NCBI GenBank assembly: GCA_964020975.1
Contig: OZ026619.1
Location: 4,776,415-4,840,414 of the forward strand
Direction: 5' to 3'
Length of the DNA stretch: 64,000 bases
Origin: Hermodice carunculata
Taxonomy: Eukaryota; Annelida; Polychaeta; Eunicida; Amphinomidae
In this document: positions 21,781 through 31,691 of the stretch, one piece after another
Numbering within the stretch: position 1 is the stretch's first letter
Layout of the letters: every line of letters starts with the position of its first letter
Translations under genes and position numbers: made by a program
The notes under the pieces: model-generated
The model's input: the letters and a program-made list of their open reading frames with translations, nothing else
What the model was told of the DNA's origin: nothing
Database searches by the model: none

Positions 21781-22410
21781 CTATTTATTTTCACATGTCA
21801 CAGATATAGGTTTTTTCTGCTGCAGATATACCTGCACACATATTACGTGCCCAGCATTTACACTTGTTGCACAAATGCATATTTTCCGGAATGTCTTCTT
21901 CACAGAGAAAGCAAAACCAGCTTTATTACTGGTTTGCAAAGTTTTTTGTCTCTTAACTTCAGTCTTCTTCCCGCCAGTAGAACGTGTACCAGATTTAGTT
22001 TTTTTCGCTTCTGGCAATAATTTTGGATCAGACACTGGGGGTTGCTTTTTAGCTTTATGTGATTTTGCTAAGTCTTTCGATGTACCACGGGCCTCATTTG
22101 TCTCTTGTATGATATTTTTATCTTGATATCGAACACCACAACTGTCTCTTGGACTCTCAACATCCTCAAGTAAAACCTGGACATCACTGGTCTCCTCCAT
22201 TGCATTGTCATCAGGTGAGATTTTGGCATCACTGATCAGGGGCATCTCATTTCCATCAGGTAAGACTTCAGCATCACTGGTCCCGGTCATCTCATGGCTG
22301 GCAGCTGAGACTTGAGCATCACTGGTTTCGGTCATCTCGTGGCTGGCAGCTGAGACTTGGGCATCCCTGGTCACGAGCATCTCATTGCTGTCACGTGAAA
22401 TGTTGGGCAT
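21781..22410 (-). CDS. Unknown ORF with degenerate 15-residue repeats
   Basis: A 209-codon minus-strand frame. The first third consists of repeats of the type SHEMT.TSDAQVSAA (Asp/Ser/Ala/Glu-rich). The middle is polar, and residues 115-165 are Lys-rich (KAKKQPPVSDPKLLPEAKKT, GGKKTEVKRQK). The end is hydrophobic and Cys-containing (ICICATSVNAGHVICVQVYL). No known domain was recognised. It lies downstream of the transposase remnant on the same strand and could be a host exon, transposon cargo, or a chance frame over a 45-bp minisatellite. Confidence 0.35.
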   Translation of the reverse strand: MPNISRDSNEMLVTRDAQVSAASHEMTETSDAQVSAASHEMTGTSDAEVLPDGNEMPLISDAKISPDDNAMEETSDVQVLLEDVESPRDSCGVRYQDKNIIQETNEARGTSKDLAKSHKAKKQPPVSDPKLLPEAKKTKSGTRSTGGKKTEVKRQKTLQTSNKAGFAFSVKKTFRKICICATSVNAGHVICVQVYLQQKKPISVTCENK

Positions 22411-22460
22411 TGCTGGTCATGGGCATGCCATTGCTGTCAGGTGAGACTTGATCATCACTG
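22165..22460. repeat. Degenerate 45-bp minisatellite
   Basis: About six to seven head-to-tail copies of a 45-base unit of the form GAGACTT.AGCATCACTGGT followed by a CATCTC segment. Copies at 22258, 22303 and 22348 are the most regular. The period is a multiple of three, which keeps the overlapping frame open. Confidence 0.7.
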
Positions 22461-22509
22461 GTCTCTGGCTTGGTATTGGTTGCAAGTTCAGAATGTGACA
22501 TCTCATTCT

Positions 22510-22765
22510 ACAATACAAGCCTATACATATCTGTTTTTGTCCACACTAGGCACGTCCCTAATGGCAGATCTTTCTGTTATCTTCAACCACTTTACGTAAA
22601 CACTTATTGTGTGTTGATAAACGTGCCGCAACATGTACACGTATCAACGCAAAAACAAATTGTTTCCCCGCAAGGCGTACACCTGGATATGTGATCAAAG
22701 AGCACAGCACCCTGGACCAGCTTCACATTCCAGGACAAATTAACTTATTTGTTGGCTTGGTGACT
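22510..22765 (-). repeat. A2-type LTR piece, left
   Basis: Matches 15775-16000 and 53800-54020, including TTGTTTCCCCGCAAGGCGTA and CACCTGGATATGTGATC, then CTTCACATTCCAGGACAAAT. Similarity stops after the TTGTTGGCTT segment. The opposite tip of the same LTR type is found 2.3 kb away at 25086-25120. Confidence 0.7.
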
Positions 22766-23322
22766 TGCAAGCACGAATCTCGCCTTGTTAACCTCAGGTT
22801 GGCTTCCATGGTGATAGCCTGCCTGAGAAGGTGCTCGATTGCCATACCCCGGGACGCCTGAAGCCGGGTATTCAGACTAATCCAGTCCTTGACTGGTTCT
22901 GGGACCTGCTGCAACACAAAGAGCCGCTGCATAATCTCGGCAGACGCGGCCAAGGACATGTCCAAGAAGGAGGCGATGATTACCATCGCTCTTGCATCCT
23001 CCTCTAGTCTACTTAGGACTTCCTGGGGGACTTAAGGAGATGGGGGGATCCATTTGCAGATATTCTTCTATTCCACGTCTACCTCCGTAGCCCTGTTGTC
23101 GTAGATCTCATTAGGTACACAGTACCTAGCAATGTTAGCTCTTGGTCTCCTCAACAGCTTCCCGCACTTCAGCGCTTGCTGAGTTGGGACGCCGGAGGGC
23201 AACCTAGATCCGCGGAGCTCTTTATCCAGGCTCTGATACACTTCGGCCACGTAAGCAGAGAAGGGGAACCCGGACCCGACTTGTTCCAACACCGACGGCG
23301 ACTCTAGTGGATACACTGACAT
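22723..23322 (-). pseudogene. Unknown ORF pair, helical, cassette part 3
   Basis: Two adjacent minus frames. The first (23068-23322) reads MSVYPLESPSVLEQVGSGFP, AYVAEVYQSLDKELRG and RRPRANIARYCVPNEIYD. The second (22723-22986) reads FLDMSLAASAEIMQRLF, PEPVKDWISLNTRLQASRG and HLLRQAITMEANLRLTRRD. They look like one alpha-helical, capsid- or nucleoprotein-like region, but I recognise no family. It could be a retroelement gag of DIRS type, a viral nucleoprotein fossil, or something else. The frames run into the LTR piece. Confidence 0.3.
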
Positions 23323-23537
23323 CGCTCATCTCTTATAAATATGGTTATTGCTTTTGAATAAATTATCATCAGTCCGTAGATTTCTTGTCCAGTCCTTAAA
23401 ATATCCATGTTAATGAGTTCAGGATCTGGAATTTCGGCTCATTTGTGAAGATATAATAAAATAATTTTTATACTTTTTTTTGTTTTAAGTTGATATTAAT
23501 TGATCAAAAGGCGTATGTATTTATGTCCAACACAAAC

Positions 23538-24157
23538 TTAACAATTTAACAGATAAGTAGATTTACAGTGTGGCTGGTCTGAGCTCCTCGTCATCAGACA
23601 AGTATAGATCTTGTTTAAGTAATGAAACTGATGCAATAAATTTCTTGTGCCACTCGGGCCACACAGGGAAAGTTTTTGGTAATGCCTGGCCAGGGAATGC
23701 TCTTCTCCACCTTCTTTCTCTGAGCCGGGGTAAAGCTGTGAAGCTGAGGGTACAATCCTTTCAGAGCGTCTGCTCTGGACCCTTGAAGCAAAGCTTGCAA
23801 TATATTGTTTGTAAAACTCGCCCGCTCTTTCTCTTCTTGCGAGAGTTGGAACTTCTTTAGGAGTTCTGGATCTGATCACTCTGTGGACTGCAAGGGAGCA
23901 TTCTGGCCAGGAGTACGTTTCTTCTGGCCACTCCCTTGAGACAAATTCTGGCAAAGGGACGGGATTCGCTGATCTTTCTCCTCGCGGATCATTTCTGATC
24001 TCAACTGAAGAGACACACCCTGGGGAGGACTGAAGCCCGCAGAGGGGGAGGTAGGTTCCTCCAGGGTCTCCTCCCCCTCCTTGTTTAGCTGGACCATTTC
24101 AGTCTCCATTTCCAACGTATCAACAGCAGCTTCTCCTCCAGAAAGGCTCGCCAGCAC
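23538..24157 (-). pseudogene. Unknown ORFs, cassette part 2
   Basis: Minus frames starting MLASLSGGEAAVDTLEMETE at 24157, Glu-rich, with EEPTSPSAGFSPPQGVSLQL. A second overlapping frame contains RADALKGLYPQLHSFTPAQR near 23760 and FPCVARVAQEIYC. No catalytic or binding motif was recognised. The spacing, strand and style match the flanking cassette frames. Probably a decayed gene. Confidence 0.3.
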
Positions 24158-24232
24158 GGGAGCAAATTCAGATTGTTAAACTCTTTCATAGACAGAGCTC
24201 AGACTCACCCCAGTGTAGGGATTAACATCCGA

Positions 24233-25086
24233 TCACTTCAACGCCTCTGAAATTCTCCCATATTTGCTCTCCAAACCATCCAAAAGTACCTCAGGTAGAT
24301 GCTGCTGCCTACCAAAGTACTCAATGGGTACCGTTGGTGATCCCTTCTGCAATCTTTTGGGTATTTTCCTGAGTTCCTGCTGAGCCAAGATCAACAATTC
24401 TTCAGCATAAAAAATAGTGGCCTGAACCTCAGGGCTCACTGGAGGTTTGTCTTTGACTGCATGTCGTTTCCTTGTAAACTTCTCTTTCTCCTTCCTTTCC
24501 TCATCATCCAGGGCTGCTTGGCTATTCACCTCATTCGTAAACTCATAACCAAAATGAACGACACCCTCTAGGGATTCAACGACTGCTTTGAGATCCATTC
24601 CAAGCTCAACAGCTGCCGGTAGATCTTTATCCAATCGAGCTTGGATCATCTTATATTGGAGGATCTCAGTAGTACCTCTCAAGATGCTGGTAGCATTCTG
24701 ATAGACCTGTAGAGCTTCCTGAGCTTTCCGCAGATTGTCCCTATTGACAGGTCCAACTGGGTGCTGCTCATTGAGGGGTGGAGGAGGAGGTGCCTTTCCT
24801 CCCCCTGATTGCATCATCTGGATCTGACACGTTTGGGTAGTTTGGCTTTTATGAGAGGAGTAGATTCGGGTTCTGGTTCCTCCTTGGGTTCCGGCTCTGA
24901 ATCTCCAGAAGATGATGCTCCAGTGCATTTTAATCTCAAAGCGGCTTGTGCTTGAATTCCGCCTTCACTGTCCTTATCCCACATCCTCTTGAGGACTTCA
25001 GTTCTAGGGCTGGGAGTTTTGTCATGGTATTTAGCGAGGAATTTATTCTCCTCATCCAGCCATCTCCCACTAAGAAACCCATCCAT
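24233..25086 (-). pseudogene. Unknown helical ORFs, cassette part 1
   Basis: The first frame (24814-25086) reads MDGFLSGRWLDEENKFLAKY and ends in an acidic/basic hinge (EPEPKEEPEPESTPLIKAKL). The second (24233-24928) continues with a Pro run (GGGKAPPPPPLNEQHP), then long amphipathic helices (RKAQEALQVYQNATSILRGT, AAVELGMDLKAVVESLEGVV) and a basic patch (KFTRKRHAVKDKPP). It resembles a structural phosphoprotein or gag-like protein in composition, but no family is identified. The start at 25086 adjoins the LTR tip. Confidence 0.35.
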
Positions 25087-25120
25087 TTACACTATACATT
25101 ATTAAAGGCCAGTGGCTTTT
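25086..25120 (-). repeat. A2-type LTR piece, outer tip
   Basis: The stretch ending AAAGGCCAGTGGCTTTTGCA corresponds to the outer end of the A2 LTR (ACAGGCCAGTGGCTTTTACA at 16603). With 22510-22765 it brackets the unknown ORF cassette. Confidence 0.5.
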
Positions 25121-27648
25121 GCAATTTGACACAGATTTCTTCAGTTCATTATGAAAGTATGACACACATTTTTTTTTGCGAAAATATGTAGAGTTGTGAG
25201 ATAGTATTTCTTGCAAACTCTGATCATGGTTCCCTCTACATGAAATTGATAGACAATAGAATATTTTCACATGATAGAAGGCCCCACAACTCTCTGTCGG
25301 CGCTTTTCAAATTTCATGGTTGTATTTCCAATAAACTGTCTCATCTCATTCTCAGATAGCCCCGAAAAGTCATCACAAATTTTTCGTCTTATTAAATTCT
25401 GGTAACCATGGAAATGTTTCATTGGTCACATGACCATCAGATCATCTGTCTGATCAGGTTGATATTGTCATTTGTCTACTGCTATCGAACAGTGATGTAA
25501 TTTGTTTCACCACTGTGCAACTAGGAGGAGGCCATACATATTTGAATTACTATCAAAGTCATTGGTTAGCTGTGTACCTAACTGTCAACTGTTTTAAAAC
25601 AGTAGCTTTTAGGGATCAAGATTTAATGTAATGATGGTCTTCATGAGCCATGAATGAGAAGCTTTGTAAGCTTAAGTAAATAATGATTTCATCCACATCT
25701 AGAGAGCTAAAGCAGTCTGTATCTGATGGTCCAGTCCTGCATCTGGTTATCTGGTATGCTTTCCTTTCTTCACAAAGTATTCAAATAAACATAAACCATC
25801 TGTAATCGGCAGTAACTGATTGTCATGTGAAAGGGATTCTATATCCTGCACACAATTGCAAAAAAAAAATTGAAGTAGGTATGTTGATGCAGTTAATTGT
25901 TGCATCATGATAAAGGATGGTTTTAGAAGATAATAGCCAACAGAACAAGGAAGTCAGTTTGTCCAGGTAGCCAGTCACAGGGGACTTGGGGAAGAACATC
26001 ACCTGTTCAGAAAGAAGCCCCAGCCTTTCATATTTCATCAGTTTTGTCATTACTTCTCGAGTGGAAGAGGTGCCTGTGTGGGTCACTACCTTAAAACACT
26101 CCACTCCATCTCATTATTGTCATCATCCTGGACCAATATACTCCAAACACAATTATTTGAGACATTTGTGTCAAGTTTACAGGGGTAATTAGTTTGAGGA
26201 TGTGCCATTACCTGGGTATCAACAGCTGGTGCAGATTGTCAAAAGCTTGCTGCTGGTCTGGTACCCATAGATAAGGTTGAGTTCTCCTTTTAAGGTTATC
26301 AGTGGTCACGGCACTCGAGTATACACACCCAAGAAATGACTGTGAGTAGTGACCCTGAAAAGATCATAGCCATTGTAAAGATGCCATTGCTGACCCCAGA
26401 AACAGGTTCTCACAGTATTTTGTCTTTCATACGAAATGTCGACATTTTTTGCAGCTATGGTCTTAGGTGTCAAACAGTCTAGTATTTATGTAGTCTTGAA
26501 CCCTTTTAGTACATCTATGTACATGTATGCTGTGTGCACATAGACATCTATTCATTATAAATGGCTAGCCATGCAGCAGGCACATAAACGATGCTCTTAG
26601 AGGCCAAGTTTGGCATGTATACAGTGTGGGTAATACCGTTTGTCCAGCAATGCTGTGTCCATCTTGTGGTGCCTTGCATCAATTATAAAGTTAAAATATC
26701 TTGACACATCATGTTAAAAAGGCATAATATGCATCTGTGAACACTGGTATATTCTCTACACAGCTGATGAAACAACACATCACTTTAACACCAAACTTTA
26801 ATGACACCAGAGTCTATTTCTCCCAATACTTTACCTGTATTGCAAGACGACCTGCACCTGAACAGTTTTTCTTAAAAATTATATTGTATTTAGGATTTTA
26901 AGGTTTTATGTAGCCATAAGAAAGTCTCATTTTGAGAGATCTTTACAAGGGTATTGTGCTCCATTTCAGCTGAAAATCCATTTAGTTTTAAGGACACCTT
27001 TTGTAGCGATGTAATTTTCGATATGTAACAATGTGAGCATGCTAGATGACACACACATCCCATACCACAATTTGAAATATGCAAACTTTGGTCGAGCTTG
27101 TTATTCGGTCTCTCCATTTCTTCCACCTTTAGCCTGAGCACTTTTGCCAGTCACTCCTGCCCATCTGCTGCAAGAACTTGACAAAATCTCTCAAAAATTT
27201 TTTTTGATGATCCTCCTTTATATACTTGTTACTTTCACTAGTAGCAGAGTTGCTTCTATTGAAACTTTTCCCACCTGAAAGGGTACTAAAAGCACATTAA
27301 TATTGGAGAAATTGAATATTTATGCCCATGATTCTCAAGGTATTTAAAGGCAGGTAAAGCAAAATGAACTTGGAATAACTAGGAATCTTGAAAATATATG
27401 AACAAACAATCAAAATATTGGGAACTGTCATAATATGAATATAAGAAAATATCCAAGATAATCCCTCTTATACACATCCATGATTAAAAAAAATGTAATA
27501 CTTCTTTCACAACATATTTAGAGTTAAATGCCAAGGACTGGAAAAAATGCTGACTATGATCTGATCTTACCATAGTCCTAATTGAGCTCACTTATTACCC
27601 TTGATTCTCATTGTATAAACCTCCTGACCACCCCCTTACATAAATAAA
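25121..27648. other. Spacer left of the tandem array
   Basis: Mostly AT-rich DNA with short frames. An 83-codon minus frame at 26890-27141 (MLRLKVEEMERPNNKLDQSL, then a Cys/His-containing part) has no known match that I recognise. No repeats shared with the array appear before 27649. Confidence 0.45.
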
Positions 27649-27857
27649 ATGTACATGCGAAGCTAACATCAGTGCTACAAATGTATTTCCCAGTGCTAAT
27701 CATATTTGCAAGCAAGATACTGTGCACCAAATGAATATCCATCAAAAATAGTCCAGCCAAGTTTGATCTTGATTTCAGCCTTGTTTATCTTCCAAGAACA
27801 CAACTTTACTTGTAATGCCGTGATTAAGAGCAGGGATGGCTAGCAAGTTAAAGCATT

Positions 27858-28010
27858 CTATTTTAATATCTCTGCCTGTATTTTTTCTTGCTCCACCTCT
27901 GTAATAATTCCTTTCCCACATAAATCTGTGAGCAACTGTTTTCCAAGTGATATGTGTTTCTCAATGTCTTTACCTAGTTGACGAAGTGCTTTTTTCTGAA
28001 TCCCTTCCAT
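27858..28010 (-). CDS. CARD-like ORF, unit 1
   Basis: A 50-codon frame: MEGIQKKALRQLGKDIEKH, then an LTDLCGKGIITEVEQEKIQ block. The pattern (helix with AL..L...I..H, then a loop, then L..LC.KGIIT..E.E.I) matches helices 1-4 of a caspase-recruitment or related death-fold domain. A whole CARD has about 90 residues, so this is at most half a domain. The stop codon sits at the same place in all six units. A pyrimidine-rich tract with AG lies 5' of the start (TTTGTTTTGCACCAATAG), so it may be an exon. The assignment rests on pattern only. Confidence 0.4.
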   Translation of the reverse strand: MEGIQKKALRQLGKDIEKHISLGKQLLTDLCGKGIITEVEQEKIQAEILK

Positions 28011-28313
28011 GGCTATTTAAAGGTCTAGGAACACTATTGGTGCAAAACAAAACACAAAAATAAAGTCATCACATGCCACTGCATGGCCCCATGTGGCAAA
28101 AGCCACCATCCATGTGATAGTTTTAATCCTGCACCCAGTAACCCAAGAAATATAATGTTTGTGTGCAAGAGTTCCTTCTAGTTGTGTGTTATGATCAGAA
28201 GAGCCTTTCCATCTCTGCTGTTTCTTCCAAAGCATTTCTCTTACAGGTCATAAACCTTGCAATTAAATAAATTCAATTACATTAAGCTGTACAAGGGAAA
28301 AGGAATTAAGTGT

Positions 28314-28807
28314 TCAGAACTTAAGCATTACTGTTTGTAAAGAGATCCCCTTTTGAGTTACAGACAGCATGCTATGGAAGAGTGAGACACAAACCCCAGT
28401 ACCAATCAAACACTTAATACACACATTATGAGCGTTGATCGACAAACCCAGTCTGGAGCTGGTGCTGCTCACCCCTACCACCTCTAGTTTTCCTGATCCC
28501 TGTTTGATGGCGGTGCCGGATCCCGGGGTTGCCGCTGCTGCTGCGGTGGATGATGAGGACACCCTTTTTTGTAATGGGGGCCTCCACAGATGAAGCAGGC
28601 CATGTTAGCACCTGGCCTCCGGTTTCCCCCAGTTCTCTGAAATCCAGACGTGTCCCGTGGCTGCAGCTACTTTAAGGATGTCTCCACTGTGTTAACACGA
28701 TAAGCCATCCATTCTTGACCCTTCTGAATCTTTTTGAGGGTGGCACGAACCTCCTCCAATGGAGATTGGACTGCGGACGGAGCTGGCTCCAGTGCCGATG
28801 TGTCCAT
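28314..28807 (-). pseudogene. Captured Ty3 gag-protease piece, unit 1
   Basis: Encodes the end of an A-like gag, including the knuckle CFICGGPHYKKGCPH, overlapping in another frame with the start of protease (CLIDTGVCVSLFHS type; here GTGVC). Similarity to A2 begins at the MDTS linker and stops just after the protease active site. No LTR or other pol sequence is present. It is broken in this unit. Confidence 0.75.
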
Positions 28808-29238
28808 GACTGGCCCTGTGACCTAAAGGATAAAGTCAAGCTCACCATTATACTGTCCAGGTTTTACACTTATATCCAGAAGTGTCTCCATGCAATTTAA
28901 AAGCAATTGGCTCAGCCGTGTCTGCAAAATGATTTTCTAATGTTTTTCACATCCCCACCAAGTTTGTAGTTAATCTGGCCAAGAGTTATTGAGAAGTCAA
29001 AAATGTGAATTGTTGACAACAGATGGATGATGGACGGTGGACCATAAGATAATCTCAGCTGACTGAGGATTCAGCTGGGCTGATAAATTGTATTCAGTAA
29101 ATTCCGCATGAAAATATAATCGCTTGCCTCATGATGTTTTTCTGAATCTTGGGCCTGTATATGATAGAGTTTCTGTGTATGATATCACCGTAAGGTTGCC
29201 CCTTTGGTCCTCTGTAGGTCATGACTTCTCCCATTCAC

Positions 29239-29397
29239 TTCCTGGTCTTGTACAATATTTTAAATTTGGTAGAAGACACCGCCTCCATAGTCTCATGAAG
29301 TTCAAACTTGGACTTGCTTACTCCAATGGTGACAACATCATGGATTCCAAAAGCCTCAGGTGGATCTGTTGTTGTGGTAAACTGGGTTTGATCTTTC
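29239..29397 (-). CDS. Candidate phase-2 exon of the array unit
   Basis: The minus strand has a strong acceptor (TTTTTTTATGTTTGATATACAG), a 159-base open stretch (KDQTQFTTTTDPPEAFGIHD, VVTIGVSKSKFELHETMEAV, SSTKFKILYKTR) and a weaker donor (GGAA|GTGAAT). It starts and ends in phase 2. Among units it varies by a 3-base gain (units 2, 3, 5 and 6) and an 18-base loss (units 5 and 6), both frame-preserving, while flanking runs vary by single bases. Unit 3 alone has a one-base change. The unit 2 copy is 32122-32283. The product is unknown, and a plus-strand frame over the same bases is probably its shadow. Confidence 0.35.
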
Positions 29398-30741
29398 CTG
29401 TATATCAAACATAAAAAAAATTTAAGGTTATTGGACATAAAATATATACAGTTGGTATATTTTCATGGCCATGTGTTAGATACTGTTAGGTTTTTTGTGA
29501 GAAAGTCCGTGAAATTTCAGTCAACTATGATTATCAGACCTACAAATTTGGTGCAATGCAACTCCCATGTTTTTGTTACTTTTTGCCTGTTGGCGATACC
29601 TCTTCCAGTTGTTTTCCAGAGGACTAAGAAGGCTTCAATGCTGGACTTTTTCCATTGTCTTCAAATTTCTGTGATATCTGTAAAATATAAATAATTTGGT
29701 AATGGAGACAGATGCAAGTCTCAAATAATAAACTCACATACATGTACCTGTCAACATGCTTTCACGAGAAATAGGGCAATGGAGATATTTTATTTTTAAC
29801 AAAAAATATAGAGGACATACCGGAATAATTATTCGTATGCATATATATAGGAGAGATTATTCAAAATAGGCTGAATGTTTATTTCAAACAATAGTAAATT
29901 TGAACCCCCCTCCCCACACACACACATAGAATGGTTGAGACTTTACAGGTATGACATCATGATAAGATACTTGCAAGATACATTATAACACAAGCCTCTT
30001 TCATTGTTACATGTAGATCTGAAGGCGTAAGCATGTACAACAAAGCTAATCTTCTCATGTGACTTCACTTATTACTGTGGCTTTGCAGTTCTCATATGGC
30101 CCCTTGTTTCCAAAAGACACCAAGATACGATTTTAGGATCAGATCACCACAACCAACCAAACAATAGTTACCTTAGTGTTGTATACAAGGAATTCCATGC
30201 ACAATAAAACTGGTGTTAAGACTCATCAGTCAGTTATAGTGATTACAGTGTATCATAGGCAGATAAAAAATCAATATTTTCATTTTATGGGAAGGCATGA
30301 CATCTGTTAGCATGCTTTGCCCAAGTATATAAAACATTATCATGTTTTTCCTGTACATTCTCATTACCTTCTCCTTTTTGTGCCCAGTGATAATCTCTAC
30401 AGGCCATTAGACAAGAAACTGGTCTATTGACATAATGACCAGATAAAGCACATGTACATAACAGAACATATTCATGCTTATCTTTGCTTTACTGGCTACC
30501 TTTATTCAGTACCTTTTGTGCCTAGGATGTACATGCAAACCTAAAATCAGTGCTACAAATGCATTTCACAGTACTAGTGCTAATCATATTTGCAAGCAAG
30601 ATACTGTGCACCCAATGAGTATCCATCAAAAATAGTCCAGCCAAGTTTGATCTTGATTTCAGCCTTGTTTATCTTCCAAGAACACAACTTTTCTTGTAAT
30701 GTCGTGATTTAGAGCAGAATTGGCTAGCAAGTTAAACCATT

Positions 30742-30894
30742 CTATTTGAATATCTCTGCCTGTATTCTTTCTTGCTCCACCTCTGTGATAATTCCTTTCC
30801 CACATAAATCTGTGAGCCACTGTTTTTCAAGTGTTATGTGTTTCTCAATGTCTTTACCTAGTTGACGAAGTGCTTTTTGCTGAATCCCTTCCAT
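30742..30894 (-). CDS. CARD-like ORF, unit 2
   Basis: Same 50-codon frame (MEGIQQKALRQLGKDIEKHI, QWLTDLCGKGIITEVEQERI). The frame is open upstream through ATWGHAVACDDFIFVFCFAP to 30993, but that part overlaps the candidate splice acceptor. The death-fold likeness is by pattern. Confidence 0.4.
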   Translation of the reverse strand: MEGIQQKALRQLGKDIEKHITLEKQWLTDLCGKGIITEVEQERIQAEIFK

Positions 30895-31197
30895 GGCTAT
30901 TTTAAGGTCTAGGAACACTATTGGTGCAAAGCAAAACACAAAAATAAAGTCATCACATGCCACTGCATGGCCCCATGTGGCAAAAGCCACCATCCACCTG
31001 ATAGTTTTAATCCTGCACCCAGTAACCCAAGAAATACAATGTTTGTGTGCAAGAATTCCTTCTAGTTGTGTGTTATGATCAGAAGAGCCTTACCATCTCT
31101 GCTGGTTCTTCCAAAGCATTTCTCTTTCAGGTCATAAACCTTGCAATTAAACAAATTCAATTACATTAAGCTGTACAAGGGACAAGGAATTAAGTAT

Positions 31198-31691
31198 TCA
31201 GAACTTAAGCATTACTGTTTGTAAAGAGATCCCCTTTTGAGTTACAGACGGCATGCTATGCAAGAGTGAGACACAAACCCCAGTATCAATCAAACACTTA
31301 ATACACACATTATGAGCATTGATCGACAAACCCCGTCTGGAGCTGGTGCTGGTCACCCCTGCCTCCTCTAGTTCTCCTGATCCCTGTTTGATGGTGGTGC
31401 CGGATCCCGGGGTTGCCGCTGCTGCTGTGGTGGACGATGAGGACACCCTTTTTTGTAATGGTGGCCTCCACAGATGAAGCAGGCCATGTTAGCACCTGGC
31501 CTCCGGTTTCCCCCAGTTCTTTGAAATCCAGACGTCTCCCGTGGCTGCAGCTCCTTTAAGGATGTCTCCATTGTGTTAACATGATTGGCCATCCATTCTT
31601 GACCCTTCTGAATCTTTTTGAGGGCGGCGCGATCCTCCTCCAATGAAGATTGGACTGCGGACGGAGCTGGCTCCAGTGCCGATGTGTCCAT
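31198..31691 (-). pseudogene. Captured Ty3 gag-protease piece, unit 2
   Basis: The gag part is one open frame of 107 codons (MDTSALEPAPSAVQSS, ALKKIQKGQEWMANHVNTME, CFICGGHHYKKGCPH). The overlapping protease frame contains IKCLIDTGVCVSLLHS. It is preceded by a plausible splice acceptor on the minus strand (TTGACTTCATCCTTTAG). Confidence 0.75.

Larger units (their letters stand above)
27649..30526. repeat. Array unit 1
   Basis: Leftmost unit, joined to non-array DNA at 27649. It has the most divergent CARD-like ORF (EILK rather than EIFK at its end). Its gag-protease piece is at 28314-28807 and its candidate exon at 29239-29397. Confidence 0.9.

Noticed and set aside
29124-29694. Plus-strand ORFs of 96 and 87 codons, repeated in every array unit
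   Set aside because: They overlap the minus-strand candidate exon and a Phe/Tyr-rich AT segment. Their composition looks like a shadow, and no domain or splice context favours the plus strand.
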